A DNA stretch of 64,000 bases, taken from Labia minor. Lineage: Eukaryota; Arthropoda; Insecta; Dermaptera; Spongiphoridae. Shown piece by piece: positions 1 to 11,590 of this stretch; position 1 is the first letter of the stretch, and every line of letters starts with the position of its first letter. The notes beneath the pieces are model-generated. The model had not been told where the DNA came from. It searched no databases and saw only the letters and a program-made list of their open reading frames with translations. The translations under genes were made by a program, and so were the position numbers. The stretch lies in NCBI GenBank assembly GCA_963082975.1, contig OY720344.1:5381580-5445579 (forward strand). The letters run 5' to 3'.

Positions 1-251
1 AAGTAATGTCAAGCGATAGTAATATTGAACCTTCGAATAATTAGGTACTGCCCTATCACAATAAAATCCCAATTTATTATTAAAAACAGTGCAAACTGAT
101 TTAATTTGTATACCTTATGCGTTATATAAATCTATAGATAAATTTATAATATAAACATTTATTAATAATCCACTACTAAATATATTTTAACTTTTACATT
201 TGATTAATTATTTATAATTAATATTTAAACAAATACAAATTTTCATTTTTT

Positions 252-815
252 ACTATCTCGTAAGAGATAGTATTGCGATAGTATTGAGATTTTGATGTTT
301 TTATACGTTTTGAAGGTTCCTGAATCATTTTCACTAAGGTTGAGAAAAATGTCTGTGTGTGTGTATGTATGTAAACAAGATTGCGCAAAAACGGTTTGAG
401 CTAGAATGATGAAATTTGGTACATGGACATTATTCAAAATTCATAGTTTTCTATCAACTTTTGAGAAATGTAGCTCAACCGGAAGAGGGTCATTACCTAC
501 AACGATTTGATTTTTTTTCCTCTAAAGTGACCGTAAAAATAAAGATATATGTTTGATAATTTTTCACACGATTAATAATGCTATATATAGAATTTCAGTT
601 TGATTGAATCGCTCTAAGTACCAGAATTAATTTTTTAGCACTGCAAATCTCACGCGCCAACACGTGCCATGGTGCCATCAATAAAAAGCCAAACATGCGC
701 TGGTTTAATATTTATTATTTATAATTTATAATTAATTAAATTTAATTTAAATATAATATATTATGTTATTTGATCCAATTCAAATTGCGAGATAGTCGAG
801 TGGAGACACTCCAGC
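252..815 (+). mobile_element. HINE-A copy A1 (Helentron-like non-autonomous repeat), full length
   Basis: The copy starts with ACTATCTCG at a T-run, followed by a partner GAGATAGT that makes a 5' hairpin. It carries a TG microsatellite, then the core motifs GAAATTTGGTAC and CCGGAAGAGG, the conserved box CGCGCCAACACGTG, an A+T-only segment, GCGAGATAGT near the end and a final hairpin GGAGACACTCC followed by AGC. ACTATCTCGC and GCGAGATAGT are perfect inverted repeats in the family, with the 3' one sitting inside the terminal hairpin. This is the HINE/DINE-1 plan. No protein is encoded. Confidence 0.75.
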
Positions 816-1534
816 TAATTTTTTTTTTAATTTAAACTGAATCCTAAATAATAGCCTAATAAATGTACACGTGTACAGAAATATCCAAGTTGCATGCGAC
901 ATCTAAATTTCCAAATTTTGATTAGAACACTTCCCTTTTTAAAAATTTAAAATATATTATAATTTTAAATATACCACACATTAGTGTATATATTATTAAT
1001 ATAAGTATTTTTTTCTTATAAATTTATCAATATCTATTTTTTATTCTAGATATAATGTCAAATAATGATAAATTTTAAATTATTAGAAATATAAAAAAAT
1101 CTCACCATTTTTATATAAATAAAGAAAAATTGAAAAAAAAACTTCTTTAAATCATTTTTCTAAAAAATCATATCATCTATCATTTTTACCCCTAAAATAT
1201 ATTAGAAGTAATTAATAATTGAAAAATTGAAATAAAAACCAAAAAATAAAATGTTTATAGGATTCATTCGTTTAAATTGATATTTTAAAAATATTTTTTT
1301 TTTACTTTTATAAAAAACTAAAAAATTAATTTCTGTATTTTTTATTACACAATGTTAGACTTATAATTACATTTATAATTACATTTTAAATACATAAGAA
1401 GAATAAATATTCAAATAAAATAAGAATAATTAAAAAAATAATTTAATAAATATGTTATCTAAATGTTTTATTAAATTAATTAAAATGGGAATTTATAGAA
1501 TAAATTAAATAACACTGAATTGATATTAAATAAG
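816..1534. other. A+T-rich spacer, nothing recognised
   Basis: Long A and T runs and stops in every frame. No repeat shared with the rest of the window was noticed. Confidence 0.6.
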
Positions 1535-2181
1535 TTGACCTGTGGCCAGGTCCGAACCGACCGACGGTTTTAAATAAATTAATTACCAGCTACAGAAACA
1601 ATTTCAAATAATTTTCATATATCTATTAATGTAATAAAAAACAGATATGGATACATAAATAATAAATATAAACATTTTTAATTTTATTTTATTTATAATA
1701 TATATGCAAGACCAGGCTGTGACGTCATGAATGGCTGGATGACGTCATATAATTTTAAATCAAGAAAAAACTAATAAATATGATTTTTCTCGAGGATAAA
1801 ACCAATACAAAGTGCATGATTCGTGGTGATATATAAAAAAATCTCTTTTGGTGTGAAAATAACCCTTTCCTTCCTATCGTCGATCGCTAATACTACCACT
1901 TCCGGTTTCCGGATTTGCACCAAAAGTTGATCAATTCATCCCACTGATGCATTAAGTAAATATACCAAATTTCATCAAAATCGGTTGAGCCGTTCAGGCT
2001 GTACACATCTATACGGACGGACAGACGGACAGACGGACAGACGGACGGACAGACGGACAGACATCATGCTAAAAATACTTTTTTCTGTTTAGAAAATGCA
2101 TGATTCGTGGAGATATGTAAAAATCTCCACATGTGAAATTTGGTGTGAAAACAATACCTCCCTTACTATCGTCGGTCGGTA
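1535..2181 (-). mobile_element. HINE-C copy C1 (third Helentron-like family)
   Basis: On the minus strand it begins ACCGACCGACGATAGTAAGG (2181 downward) and ends CGTCGGTCGGTTCGGACC plus TGGCCACAGGTCAA. ACCGACCGACG and CGTCGGTCGGT are an 11-bp inverted repeat, with a GACCTG/CAGGTC hairpin outside the 3' one. A GGACAGAC microsatellite (about 2014-2061) sits next to the core. Core motifs CCGGAAGTGG and GAAATTTGGTATA match families A and B. TGACGTCA occurs at 1720 and 1740. Confidence 0.75.
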
Positions 2182-2224
2182 AAAATTAGAAATTAAAATA
2201 AATATTTATAAATAATGATTCTTA

Positions 2225-2512
2225 GATGGAATTTTTACTTTTATTTTTTAAAAATTGTATAAAACTACTATATATAGAATTCAGCTTGATTGAATCGCTA
2301 AGAGTACCGGAAATAATTTTTAAATTTTTTAACACTGCCAATCACGCGCCAACACGTGACGTGTCAACAAAGAGCCAAACACTCGTTGGTTTAATAAATA
2401 TTATTTATTAATTTTAATTTATAATTTTATTAATTTAATTTAATTTAAATATAAAATATGTTATAATTAATCCAATTCAAATTTGCCAGATAATCGAATG
2501 GAGACACTTCAA
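2225..2512 (+). mobile_element. HINE-A copy A2, 3' half
   Basis: The copy lacks the head, hairpin and microsatellite and begins within the AAAATTGTATAAAAC region. The CACGTG box is at 2353-2358, and the 3' end is decayed (GCCAGATAATCGAATGG, then GAGACACTTC). It lies 45 bp downstream of HINE-C copy C1. Confidence 0.65.
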
Positions 2513-3514
2513 ATTTTTTTTATATTCATTGACGAATATAAATGGAATGGTTCACTGACAAAAGTCGATGATGATGGCTTTCAATCATCATCATCAAGCA
2601 TTATAGAAATGATTAAAAATTATTTAGATTTAGAACAGGTGTAATTAGTTTTTATATTTTTTTTACGTAAAAATAACTACTTATTAACATTAAATTGATG
2701 AAAAATGATTTTTGCGATTTGGATTTGATCAAATAAAATTAATAATGGTAAAAATTGAATCAAATTTATTTTGATGTTTTTAATTGATTTTGTTTTTCAA
2801 AAAGGCACGCTCATAAGCACAAAGTCATTTATAATTTTAATCTAAAATCTTCCTCTATTATAGTCTACTTTCTTCCCCTTTCCCTTTACAAGACACAACA
2901 AAAGCAACTAAAGTTTCAATGAATAGCAAAAATGACTCCAATAAATAGATTTTTCAAATTTTTGTTATGCATCATTTCTAAATACTAATTTTGTATATTG
3001 TAGATAAAGGTTTGTTTATATTGAAACATTATAAATATGGTTTTTATTAATATTTACGAAGTAAGTGTTTAACAATTTTATTTTTCTTATATTTTCTATG
3101 TACAAATTCAAAAGATGTAAAAAAAAAAAATAATACAATTTTATCAGTAAAATTTTTCTCCATTTTAGAAGATACATTTTATTTTAATTGTTTTTTTTTC
3201 CTTTTGCTTAATTGCACATTATATTTTTATTATTATTACTATAAATATTATTATTAAAAATAATAATAAATTAACATATACTTACCCCTATTATATTTTA
3301 CTAAAAAAAACATTTATTACGTTTTTATTGATATCGTATATATATATATAGGTGTATTCATTTAAAATCTATCTATTTATTTCTCTAAATAATCTTAGCA
3401 AAATAATATATATATTTTAAAAAATTTAAAAATACTACATAAATAAAAATATAATAATAATTTTAATAATAATAATAACAAACATGATAAAAGACATGAA
3501 ATGAAAAGCGTAGG
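2513..3514. other. Spacer without recognised feature
   Basis: A+T-rich, with ATCATC repeats near 2590, a run of A (3120-3130) and (TA)n at 3340-3350. No coding or shared repeat seen. Confidence 0.6.
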
Positions 3515-3895
3515 GCTTTTACTTATTAATATTAATTTAAAATTATTGATATATTCTTATGAAATGTTTTATAGTAAAAGATATAAAAATTTCTGGATTT
3601 TTAAAAAAATAAATTAATTGATATATATATTTTCTTTGTATCAATAGCGACAGAAGTGTGTGAGATTATAAGAATATTATAAACTCCACCTGTTGATTAA
3701 TATTCCCATTAATTCCTAAGAATCTTCAAACAAGATTCGCAGTTTTTATAGAGATACATTTTTATTTTTAAAAGCACCGAAATTAAACATTAATGAATAT
3801 CTTATTCCAACATAAAAATTTAATATATGGAATCTAATCTTAAATATCCGATTAATTATATTGTTTTACATTTTAAAATAAATTAAGATTCATTT

Positions 3896-4146
3896 CAGTT
3901 TGGCTATCATCATGACTAGGATAGCCTTAGAAGCTGCCCAGCCATGATGATTTTTTTTTTGAGAATGTTAATACGGTGGTTTCCCGTTGCCTTCCGCATG
4001 TGTAGAACCAGGAACTGACAGTTCCTGGAGCCGGAGGCAGCTGATGTTAAATTGAATTTTATTAGAAAAATGTGTTATTAGTTGGAATCGAACGCCGACT
4101 TATTGTGTAGAAAATTGCTACGCTACACTCTCGGCTAGCTGCCTCC
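3896..4146 (-). mobile_element. tRNA-derived SINE2
   Basis: The minus-strand head GGAGGCAGCTAGCCGAGAG contains an A-box-like TAGCCGAGAGTG and a B box in GGCGTTCGATTCC. The body contains AGGAACTGTCAGTTCCTGG, a perfect hairpin, and GGAAGGCAACGGGAAACCAC, a block I associate with several animal SINEs. TAAGATTCATTT occurs on both sides (3884-3895, 4147-4158) as a target duplication. The tail is not poly-A. Confidence 0.65.
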
Positions 4147-4280
4147 TAAGATTCATTTAAGTAAAGTTAATATAAAATTAAAATAAATATATATATACGA
4201 TTATACTTCTCTATATATAGACTCGTACTTTATTTATTTTAGAATTTATATTTTTATATTCATAAATAGATCTATTAAAC

Positions 4281-4373
4281 CAGTGGTTCCCAAAGTGGTC
4301 TATATCGACCCTGTCAGGGGTCTATGACATCCTGCAAGGGGTGTACGACACAAAAAAAGTTTGGGAACCAATG
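4281..4373. mobile_element. 93-bp hAT-type MITE
   Basis: The TIRs are CAGTGGTTCCCAAAG and its inverse CTTTGGGAACC-like end. A perfect 8-bp duplication TATTAAAC lies at 4273-4280 and 4374-4381. No coding capacity. Confidence 0.75.
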
Positions 4374-4935
4374 TATTAAACAGATAGAGAATTGAGTTTA
4401 GGCAGATTTTCATCTGAGCTTAGCGTTAAACCTTTCCCCTTCCACTGCTACACTAAATGACTTAGACCTTAGACAGATTGAAACTAAAGTGTAAATCCTT
4501 TTCTACATCCATTATAGAATATCTTTGTCTAGAAATATTAATCAACAGGTGGAGTTTATAATGAATATCCATCCACTTTTCTAATATTCTTATAATCTCA
4601 CACTTCTGTCGTTATTTATACAGAAAAAATAGATATATCAATTAATTTCTTTTTTTTAAAAATCAAGAGATTATCTTTTACTATAACTACACACTATGTC
4701 TAATCTATGAATATAATATCAATTCAAAATTATGAATTACGTTAATTTTATCAGTGGGTGGGGAGTCCAGGGGTGGAGCAATGAGAATTTTCAAGTAAAA
4801 TGTTTCTCGCACTGGGTTGGTTGTCTCGTTGAATGTGGTGTCCATTTCTTACAAGGGAAAAAGAAAGAGATAAGAAATAACAGCTAATATATTAATTTAC
4901 AAAAGAGGTGGGATAGGTGTAGTAAAGGATTTACA

Positions 4936-5245
4936 CTTAAGTTAACCAAAGAAAGATGAGGTCATCGGGGAATGACGGAGACTGCATTGTACATATGATC
5001 TCTGTACATTCCCAGACATTGTTAGAGTAGGCTTGCGAAAAAATATATTTATGGGGAGACCGATCGGGAAAAGTCCAGTTAGACAATCAAGGACGCGGTG
5101 GATGGAAAATCTAGGAAGGGACATGAGAGAGTTGGCAGAAAATAAAAGTTGGATTGTTATAGCTCAGGATAGGGACATTTGGAGGAATGTGGTTGCTCTA
5201 CAACCAAGAACTTTCAATTTCCCTAAAGAGCCACAGAGATAAATA
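4936..5245 (+). pseudogene. LINE tail R1 (RTE-like reverse transcriptase C-terminus)
   Basis: MGRPIGKSPVRQSRTRWMEN, then LGRDMRELAENKSWIVIAQD and RDIWRNVVALQPRTFNF form the characteristic C-terminal tail of a widespread non-LTR retrotransposon (GRP.GK.P.GRPR.RW.DN), ending EPQR-stop. The 3' side has AGATAAATAAATAG, a simple-repeat tail. Only the tail is present, as expected for 5'-truncated insertions. Confidence 0.75.
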
Positions 5246-6780
5246 AATAGTTAGAATACATATGGAACTTTTTCTTTTTCAACATTTGTCTGTCAATAAA
5301 AATTCAAAATCATAAAATCAAACTTGATTGAAAATTTATTTTATTCTGTTACGTGTTACGTGACCAATTGCTTTCATTTTTTTTTTTTAATGTTTCGTTA
5401 ACATTTCTTTCAAACTGTTTCTGTCTTGTTCTTCTTCTCGTTCAGACCATTCATTATCCACCTACCTTATTCTTTACTCTTTCTCTTCTAAACACCCTTC
5501 TTCTTTTTGTATTCTCCTTCTTCGTCTTCATCTTCATCTAATAAATAAATCCATTTCTCCTCTTTGAATGTTTTCATTATTCGATTCTCACAAGTTCTCA
5601 TGATTTGTGTTTAGGCCAAACATACAGAAATGAGAAATGTAGTTGAGTCAGATATTATAGATATTATATTAAAAAAAAAGAAGACCGTGCCGCCTGAACG
5701 GAGCCCCTGCAGCCTTTATCCGCTGTTTTATTATATTATATTATATTAAACTTTTAGCAAATTAGATTTAACAAAAAAAAAAAAAAAGGTAAAAATTATC
5801 AAATCAAAATAAAATGATCAGTCCATTAGAGATGGAATTTATTTTTCTTTCTTAAACATACAGACACACACACTCATGCAAGGAAATTAATCTTTTTCTT
5901 TTTCCTTTTTTTTTTGTCCTTCAATCTTTTTTAGTTAATATTCTATGAAAAAGAGTCTGAACCATCATTACGTTACGGATCACACAATTAAATTAGAATA
6001 TTTCTTATAAAATAATTTAATGTTTAATAAATAATTATAATAGATTAAGAAAAATTAATATATTTGTTTAATTAATTATTTATTATAAAGAGATTATTAT
6101 TATTTATTCTTTATTTTATTTATTAATTTTTATTTTTATTTATTTTTTTTTTTTGATTTTTGTAAAATTAGTAAGTATTTAATCTTTAGAGTATTTTAAT
6201 TTGGTTTTTATTATTGTTTACTACGTACATTTATTATTATATGAGACCAGTGGATTCTATCATTAAATTACCTAAGATAATTTTTTATGTATATACGTAA
6301 ATAGTAAGGGTAGATTTTTGTTCTAATTAAGTTAAATTTAATCATATTATAAATTGTACAATATTAACAAATAATTTTTATAAATTTGTTTCATTTTCAT
6401 TAGTGAAATTGATGATGGAAATAATACTAGTTAATATATATATAATTTGTATTTGTTTTTTATTTTTTTTTTATAATTTTATTTGAATATTTATCTCATT
6501 TACTGTATTAGATATTTTAAAAAGATTAAAAAATAGAAATTAATCATTAATTGAGATAATATTTGAATAAATATATATTCAAATTTAATAAATAATACTC
6601 ATATTAAGTTGTAACAAAAGTTTGTTTACAAATTTTAAGCAATTTCAAAATTTATTAGATAAAAAACCAAATAATAAATTTAACATTTAATATTTATCTT
6701 TTTGTCCTATAAATTCTTGCCAATTTATCCACCAAAGCATGAATCCATTTCTAGAATCATTTCTGTTCACGTCATTTTTT
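5246..6780. other. Spacer with C/T-rich and A+T-rich blocks
   Basis: A TTCTTC-rich pyrimidine block (about 5380-5560), a short GC-rich patch ACCGTGCCGCCTGAACGG (about 5685) of unknown origin, then A+T-rich DNA. No gene seen. Confidence 0.6.
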
Positions 6781-7361
6781 ACTATCTCGCCAGAGATAGT
6801 ATTACGATCACGAAAATTTTCGATTTCGAGATTTTGATGTTTTTATACGTTTTAAAGGTTCCTGAATGATTTTCACTAAGGTTGAGAAACATGTTTGTGT
6901 TTGTATGTGTGTGTTTGTGTGTGTGTATAGACAAGATTACGCAACAACGGTTTGAGCTAGAATCATGAAATTTGGTATACAAGCATTATTCAAAATTCGT
7001 AGTTTTCTATTAACTTTTGAGTAATCTAGCTCAACGGGAAGAGGACCATTACCTACCACGTTTTGATTTTTTTTCCTCTAAAATAAAATTTTTGATATTT
7101 TTCACATGCTTAAAATTGTATAAAACTGCTATATATAGAATTTCAGCTTGATTGAATCGCTAAAAGTACCAAAATTAATTTTTTAACATTGCACGTGACG
7201 TGGTGCCATCAACAAAGAGCCAAACATACGCTGGTTTAATAAATATTATTTATTAAGTTTAATTTATAATTTATAATTAATTAAATTTAATTTAAATATA
7301 ATATTTATATGTTATTTATTCCAATTCAAATTGCGAGATAGTCGATTGGAGACACTCTAGC
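6781..7361 (+). mobile_element. HINE-A copy A3, full length
   Basis: Both ends are present: ACTATCTCGCCAGAGATAGT at the start and GCGAGATAGTCGATTGG plus GACACTCTAGC at the end. A small deletion removes the CGCGCCAA part of the conserved box but keeps CACGTG (7192-7197). Flanking T-runs fit insertion between T residues. Confidence 0.75.
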
Positions 7362-7504
7362 TTAATTTGAATGTATTGTCTTAGCACCATGAATGAACAT
7401 ATAGTAATCCGACTAAACAATGTGGCGAATATTACAAAATATTTCAATCAAGTTTCTCTAGTATTTATTTGGTCGCTATGTATTTGAGCGTTTCGAGTTG
7501 AAAA

Positions 7505-7865
7505 ATGAATTCTGAATGGACAGTCGGGAACAGTTCGGGTGATCCGAACCCACCATTTGGCCATAAAGATCAACTCATGGTACAAGATTTAATTGACTTT
7601 TTTGTTGATGTGTCTACCGAGGTGAGGTACATTTTGAACATGGAAATTAGCTGATCAGAATCGACTGAACCACTTTTTACATGTCGGTAACATGTGCTAC
7701 TACTTGAGAATCGAAAATTGGACAAATCTTTTGATGAACTTGCGACCAACTAAAAGAGGAACCAGAAAATATGCTAGATGTGCTTTTGTTTTTAAGAAAG
7801 AATCATCTGATTTTATTCAGCTTTTTTTTTTATTTTCTTTAAATGTTCGTAGAAATGTCAACTGA
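7505..7865 (+). pseudogene. Unrecognised disrupted coding fragment
   Basis: A 49-codon frame at 7505-7654 (MNSEWTVGNSSGDPNPPFGH and on to DLIDFFVDVSTEV) has non-A/T-biased codons. It is overlapped in another frame by a 75-codon stretch (7638-7865) containing ENWTNLLMNLRPTKRGTRKY. Together they look like one coding region broken by a frameshift, such as a transposon protein or a host pseudogene. A GTGAGG donor-like site occurs at 7621. I do not recognise the family. It lies between a HINE-A copy and a SINE. Confidence 0.3.
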
Positions 7866-8013
7866 CAGATAATGTCAGATATTGTTGATGTTCATATTAG
7901 CGATTCCATATCTATTGATATACGAACTCTTTTGTTACATCCTAATATTACTATAAAAGAGTAGAGTTGATATGTATTCACTGACACTTAAAGCCATGTA
8001 CCAATATGGTATA

Positions 8014-8296
8014 AAAAAAAAACCTCTGACTTTTGTACGTCCTACGCAACGCCTATCAAGCCGGTTATATCAATGAGGTGTCCTATGATCAGTAGAACGG
8101 GTCCTCTCAACCGTTACCTTGATTTTCTTGATCGGAGGCGGTATCAAGTAGCTTTTCCCCAATGTTGTTCCAGGAGGCTGGGTTGATTCCGTCCCATAGA
8201 CCCCAGCTAGGGAAGTTCCCTTGCCAGGCCCGGGACTTGAACCCGGGACCATATGAATGTGAGGCAGGTTCGCTACCCACACACCCAATGGCGCCT
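8014..8296 (-). mobile_element. tRNA-derived SINE1, full length, perfect 15-bp TSD
   Basis: On the minus strand the head AGGCGCCATTGGGTGTGTGG leads into GTAGCGAACCTGCCTCACA and a pol III B box in GGGTTCAAGTCCC, resembling a tRNA with a CAC anticodon arm. The body follows (CTAGCTGGGGTCTATGGGAC; ACCGCCTCCGATCAAG). The 3' end is CAGAGG plus a run of T. TACCAATATGGTATA flanks it at 7999-8013 and 8297-8311 without mismatch, so this is a recent target-primed insertion. Amplification would use a LINE partner in trans. Confidence 0.8.
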
Positions 8297-8311
8297 TACC
8301 AATATGGTATA

Positions 8312-8872
8312 TAATAAATAAATGAAAATAATTAAAAAAACATTTGATCAATGACTAATGGAGAGTTTGGATGTATTTATTTATATATTAGTATATAAAG
8401 TGGAAGGCGAGTTGTTTGCTTGCTTTTGGATGAGAGTTATAGATGTAAAGTTGATGATCATTTGTAGTCTGCCAAGGTGATTATGTAGTTATCGTAAAGT
8501 ATTATTCCTGACGCGTTTCCCAAAAGGAATTCCTCTGCTTCCTGTCCCATCGAGTTTTCAACCTTGACAAAGAATTGGAGTTATCTATAAAATTTGTCAT
8601 TTTTCATCTACACCAGACATTAATTTTCATTGAATAATTCTAAATAAATAATAAAAAAAAAAATAGTTGAAATTGTAACAAGTTGTAACCAAAACAATGA
8701 CAATAACATTAATAATCTGGCAAAAATGAAAAATTGTTATAAAGCATATATTTTGGCAATCAACGTAAATAATAAATATCGATGTATGCATGTATTGAAT
8801 GAAGTAAAATTGTAAATTTTAAATTAACAATAAAAAGAGGAATGATATAATGTACTATGGAAAATTATAATT
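8312..8872. other. Spacer without recognised feature
   Basis: Slightly less A+T-biased around 8400-8600 but with no open frame or splice pair that stands out. Confidence 0.5.
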
Positions 8873-9405
8873 AGGCAATGGTTAACAAAACGGGAAGCTT
8901 AAGGGATTTGGATGAAACTTTGCCAATGGATTCCTTTATTAATTCCAAAGAAACTTTCCTTATGCAATATTTTTTGGCCTCTTCTAGTTTATGGGATAAA
9001 AATTTGAGAAAGTTTGAGAAATAAACTATTTATGAATGAACAGCCATTTAATAATGTTTTATTGACCAATTCACTAATTTTCGTTTTTTCGGTTCGGTTT
9101 GGATATGTAAAAATTATTAAATTAATTAATTTTTTAATTTTCATATATCCAAATCAAACTGGAAACCCCCCCCCCCCAAAAAAAAATAGTGAAGCCCTCT
9201 GCTGGCCAAATAATAAAACATGGTAGCTAAATTGGATGTTAATCAATTTATATGCACATTTTAATAATTTATATCTCGTAAACTAGAAGTGACCGGGAAA
9301 TATTGAATAAGAAAAGTTTCTTTGGAATTAATAAAGGAATCCACTGGCAAAGTTTCATGCAAATCCATGAACCTTTCTATTTTGTAAACAATTATCCATA
9401 ATTAT
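8873..9405. mobile_element. Foldback family G, copy G1
   Basis: Two arms of about 240 bp are inverted: GCCAATGGATTCCTTTATTA at about 8921 and its partner TAATAAAGGAATCCACTGGC at about 9330. The centre has C9/A9 homopolymers (9167-9186). An AATTATAAT duplication at both edges is a plausible 9-bp target duplication. Confidence 0.6.
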
Positions 9406-10002
9406 AATATATCAAGCTTTTTTAAAATTTATAGGAGAGGAGTATAAAGTGAAATTCGACTATTATTCAAAATTAAAAGCAAAAAAAAAATAATAATAAT
9501 AATAATGAAATAAAATAAAATTTAAAAACAAATATGCATCTGTGCCTTTTTAGATGTTGATGTTTGAATTCAAATGAATTAAGTTAAGCAGAAAACAACA
9601 GGTTTTTATGAATTTATTTCATTCACATTATTGAATATAATACGTTGATGGGAATGCCCTTGTTAAATATGGGAACTGGTCTCGATTCGTCGACATCATC
9701 ATCATCATCATTCACAAACCTTAGAAATTTATATATTTATTTATTTATATCTATATAGTTATATATATATATATTCACATCCCATAGTTAAAAGTCTAAC
9801 TCTCTTTCTCTCCTTGAAAGAAGAATTTTTTTTTTCATCAAGGTAGATGAACTTTTAATTAAGAATACAAAATATGGGAGCGTTTCTTTTGTTTTTTGCT
9901 TTTAGATCATACAAAAGAGTTTATCTCTTAATTGTTAAATAGTAGATAAATTTATTCCAATAGTAATTATATAGTATTATTAAATGATTTTTCTATTGAA
10001 TT
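9406..10002. other. Spacer with microsatellites
   Basis: (AAT)n near 9490, (ATC)n near 9697-9711 and (TA)n near 9755. Nothing else recognised. Confidence 0.6.
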
Positions 10003-10590
10003 GATAGTATTGCGATCACGAAAATTTTCGATGTTGAGATTTTGATGTTTTTATACGTTTTGAAGGTTCCTGAATCATTTTCACTAAGGTTGAGAATAAT
10101 GTCTGTGAGGTGTGTATGTGTATATTTATGTAGACAAGATTACGCAAAAACGGTTTGAGCTAGAATCATGAAATTTGGTATTCGTAGTTTTCTATCAACT
10201 TTTGAGAAATGTAGCTCAACCGGAAGAGGGTTGTGTATACCTGCAACGTTTTGATTTTTTTTCCTCTAAAGTGACCGTAAAAATAAAGATATATGTTTGA
10301 TAATTTTTCACTTGATTAAAAATTGTATAAAACTGCTATATATATTTAGAATTTCAGCTTGAATGAATCGCTGAAAGTACCAGAATTATTTTTCAACACT
10401 GCAAATCTCACGCGCCAACACGTGACGTGGTTCCATCAACAAAGAGCCAAGATGCGCGCTGGTTCAATAAATATTATTTATTAATTTTAATTTATAATTT
10501 ATAATTAATTAAATTTAATTTAAATATATAATATATTATGTTATTTAATCCAATTCGAATTGCGAGATAGTCGAGCGGAGACACTCCAGC
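10003..10590 (+). mobile_element. HINE-A copy A4, 5' terminus eroded
   Basis: The copy begins at GATAGTATTGCGATCACG, so the first stem arm is missing. The rest is complete to GCGAGATAGTCGAGCGGAG and ACACTCCAGC. The CACGTG box is at 10419-10424. Confidence 0.75.
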
Positions 10591-10872
10591 TAATTTGATA
10601 TTATTATAAAATTAAGAATTTAATGGATGAAAAAAATAAAAAACATACATTACAAAAAACAAAAACAAATTGGCAAATGTCCTTTGAATAAATCGTGAAC
10701 AGAATATTAAGCATTATAAGGAAGGATACAGAGAAAAGATTCAAATTGGATGAATATGATTTCTGCCAAGAATCATTTTCACTGGTTGCAAAATGAGTTA
10801 TTATCGAATTTTTATTTTGTTATATTGGTACACATATATTTCTCATATGTTGACTCATCAGTTATTTTGGAT

Positions 10873-11590
10873 TAGTAGTTTGTTTTTGTCAAATGAAAAA
10901 GTTAGAGAAGTTTTGTGTTTTCTTCGATTTTTTAAATAATCTGTATTGAATTTTGCGTTAAAAATGGAATAAAGTGCTCCAACACAGTTAAAATCTTGAC
11001 TATGGCATTCAGCGAGTCTACTTTGTCTCATAAAAATATTTATAAGTGGTAAAAAAGCACACCAAGATCGATCAAATGTGAAGGTTTTGCTCACTGAGTT
11101 CTACCATTACAATGGCGTGGTGCAACATAGTTTCTTGCCAACAGGTCGTACTGTTAATAAGGAATAATACAAGGAAGTTATGCATCGTTTGAGAGAAGTA
11201 ATACGGCTCAAACAATTGGACTTGTGGAAAAACAAATCATGGATTCTGGATCACGATAATGCATCAACTCACACATCATTGTTTTTGGCCAAAAACAACA
11301 CCGTATTCACCAGATTTGGCTCCCTGCAACTTTTTCCTATACCCAAAACTGAAAAGAACAATGGAAGAAAAGCATTTTGCCACAATTGATGAGAGAAAGT
11401 CGGAATCGAAGAACGAGCTGATTGGCATACCGAAAAGCGCATTTCAGAAGTGCTTCGACGATTGGAAGAAGCACTGGTAGAAGTGCATTCATAATATCTG
11501 AGGGGAATTACTTTGAAGGGGACAAAATGCATTTTAATGACTATAGTAAATACTTTTCGAAATAATTCAAAATTCATCTTTTATACAAAT
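10873..11590 (+). pseudogene. Internally deleted mariner, copy M1
   Basis: The N-terminal helix-turn-helix region (ESTLSHKNIYKW) joins directly to C-terminal catalytic sequence: NKSWILDHDNASTHTSLFLA from about 11230, then PKLKRTMEEKHFATIDERKS. It has several stops and frameshifts. The motif around DHDNAS supplies one catalytic Asp of the mariner D,D34D triad; the first Asp lies in the deleted part. It cannot be active. Confidence 0.75.

Larger units (their letters stand above)
3515..4750. mobile_element. Foldback element with SINE and mini-hAT in its loop
   Basis: The arms include GCGACAGAAGTGTGTGAG with ATTATAAGAATATTA (3649-3680), and AACTCCACCTGTTGATTAAT (3681-3702). Their inverses lie at 4541-4625. 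Weaker matching extends outward to about 3520 and 4745. The loop carries SINE2 (3896-4146) and a hAT MITE (4281-4373). Confidence 0.55.

Noticed and set aside
2005..2065. Regular GGACAGAC repeats that might suggest an array
   Set aside because: Simple tandem microsatellite without spacers, at the same place in each family C copy; not a CRISPR array.
10858..11094. Minus-strand frame MSKTFTFDRSWC and following
   Set aside because: Antisense of the mariner M1; the matching plus-strand text is the transposase.
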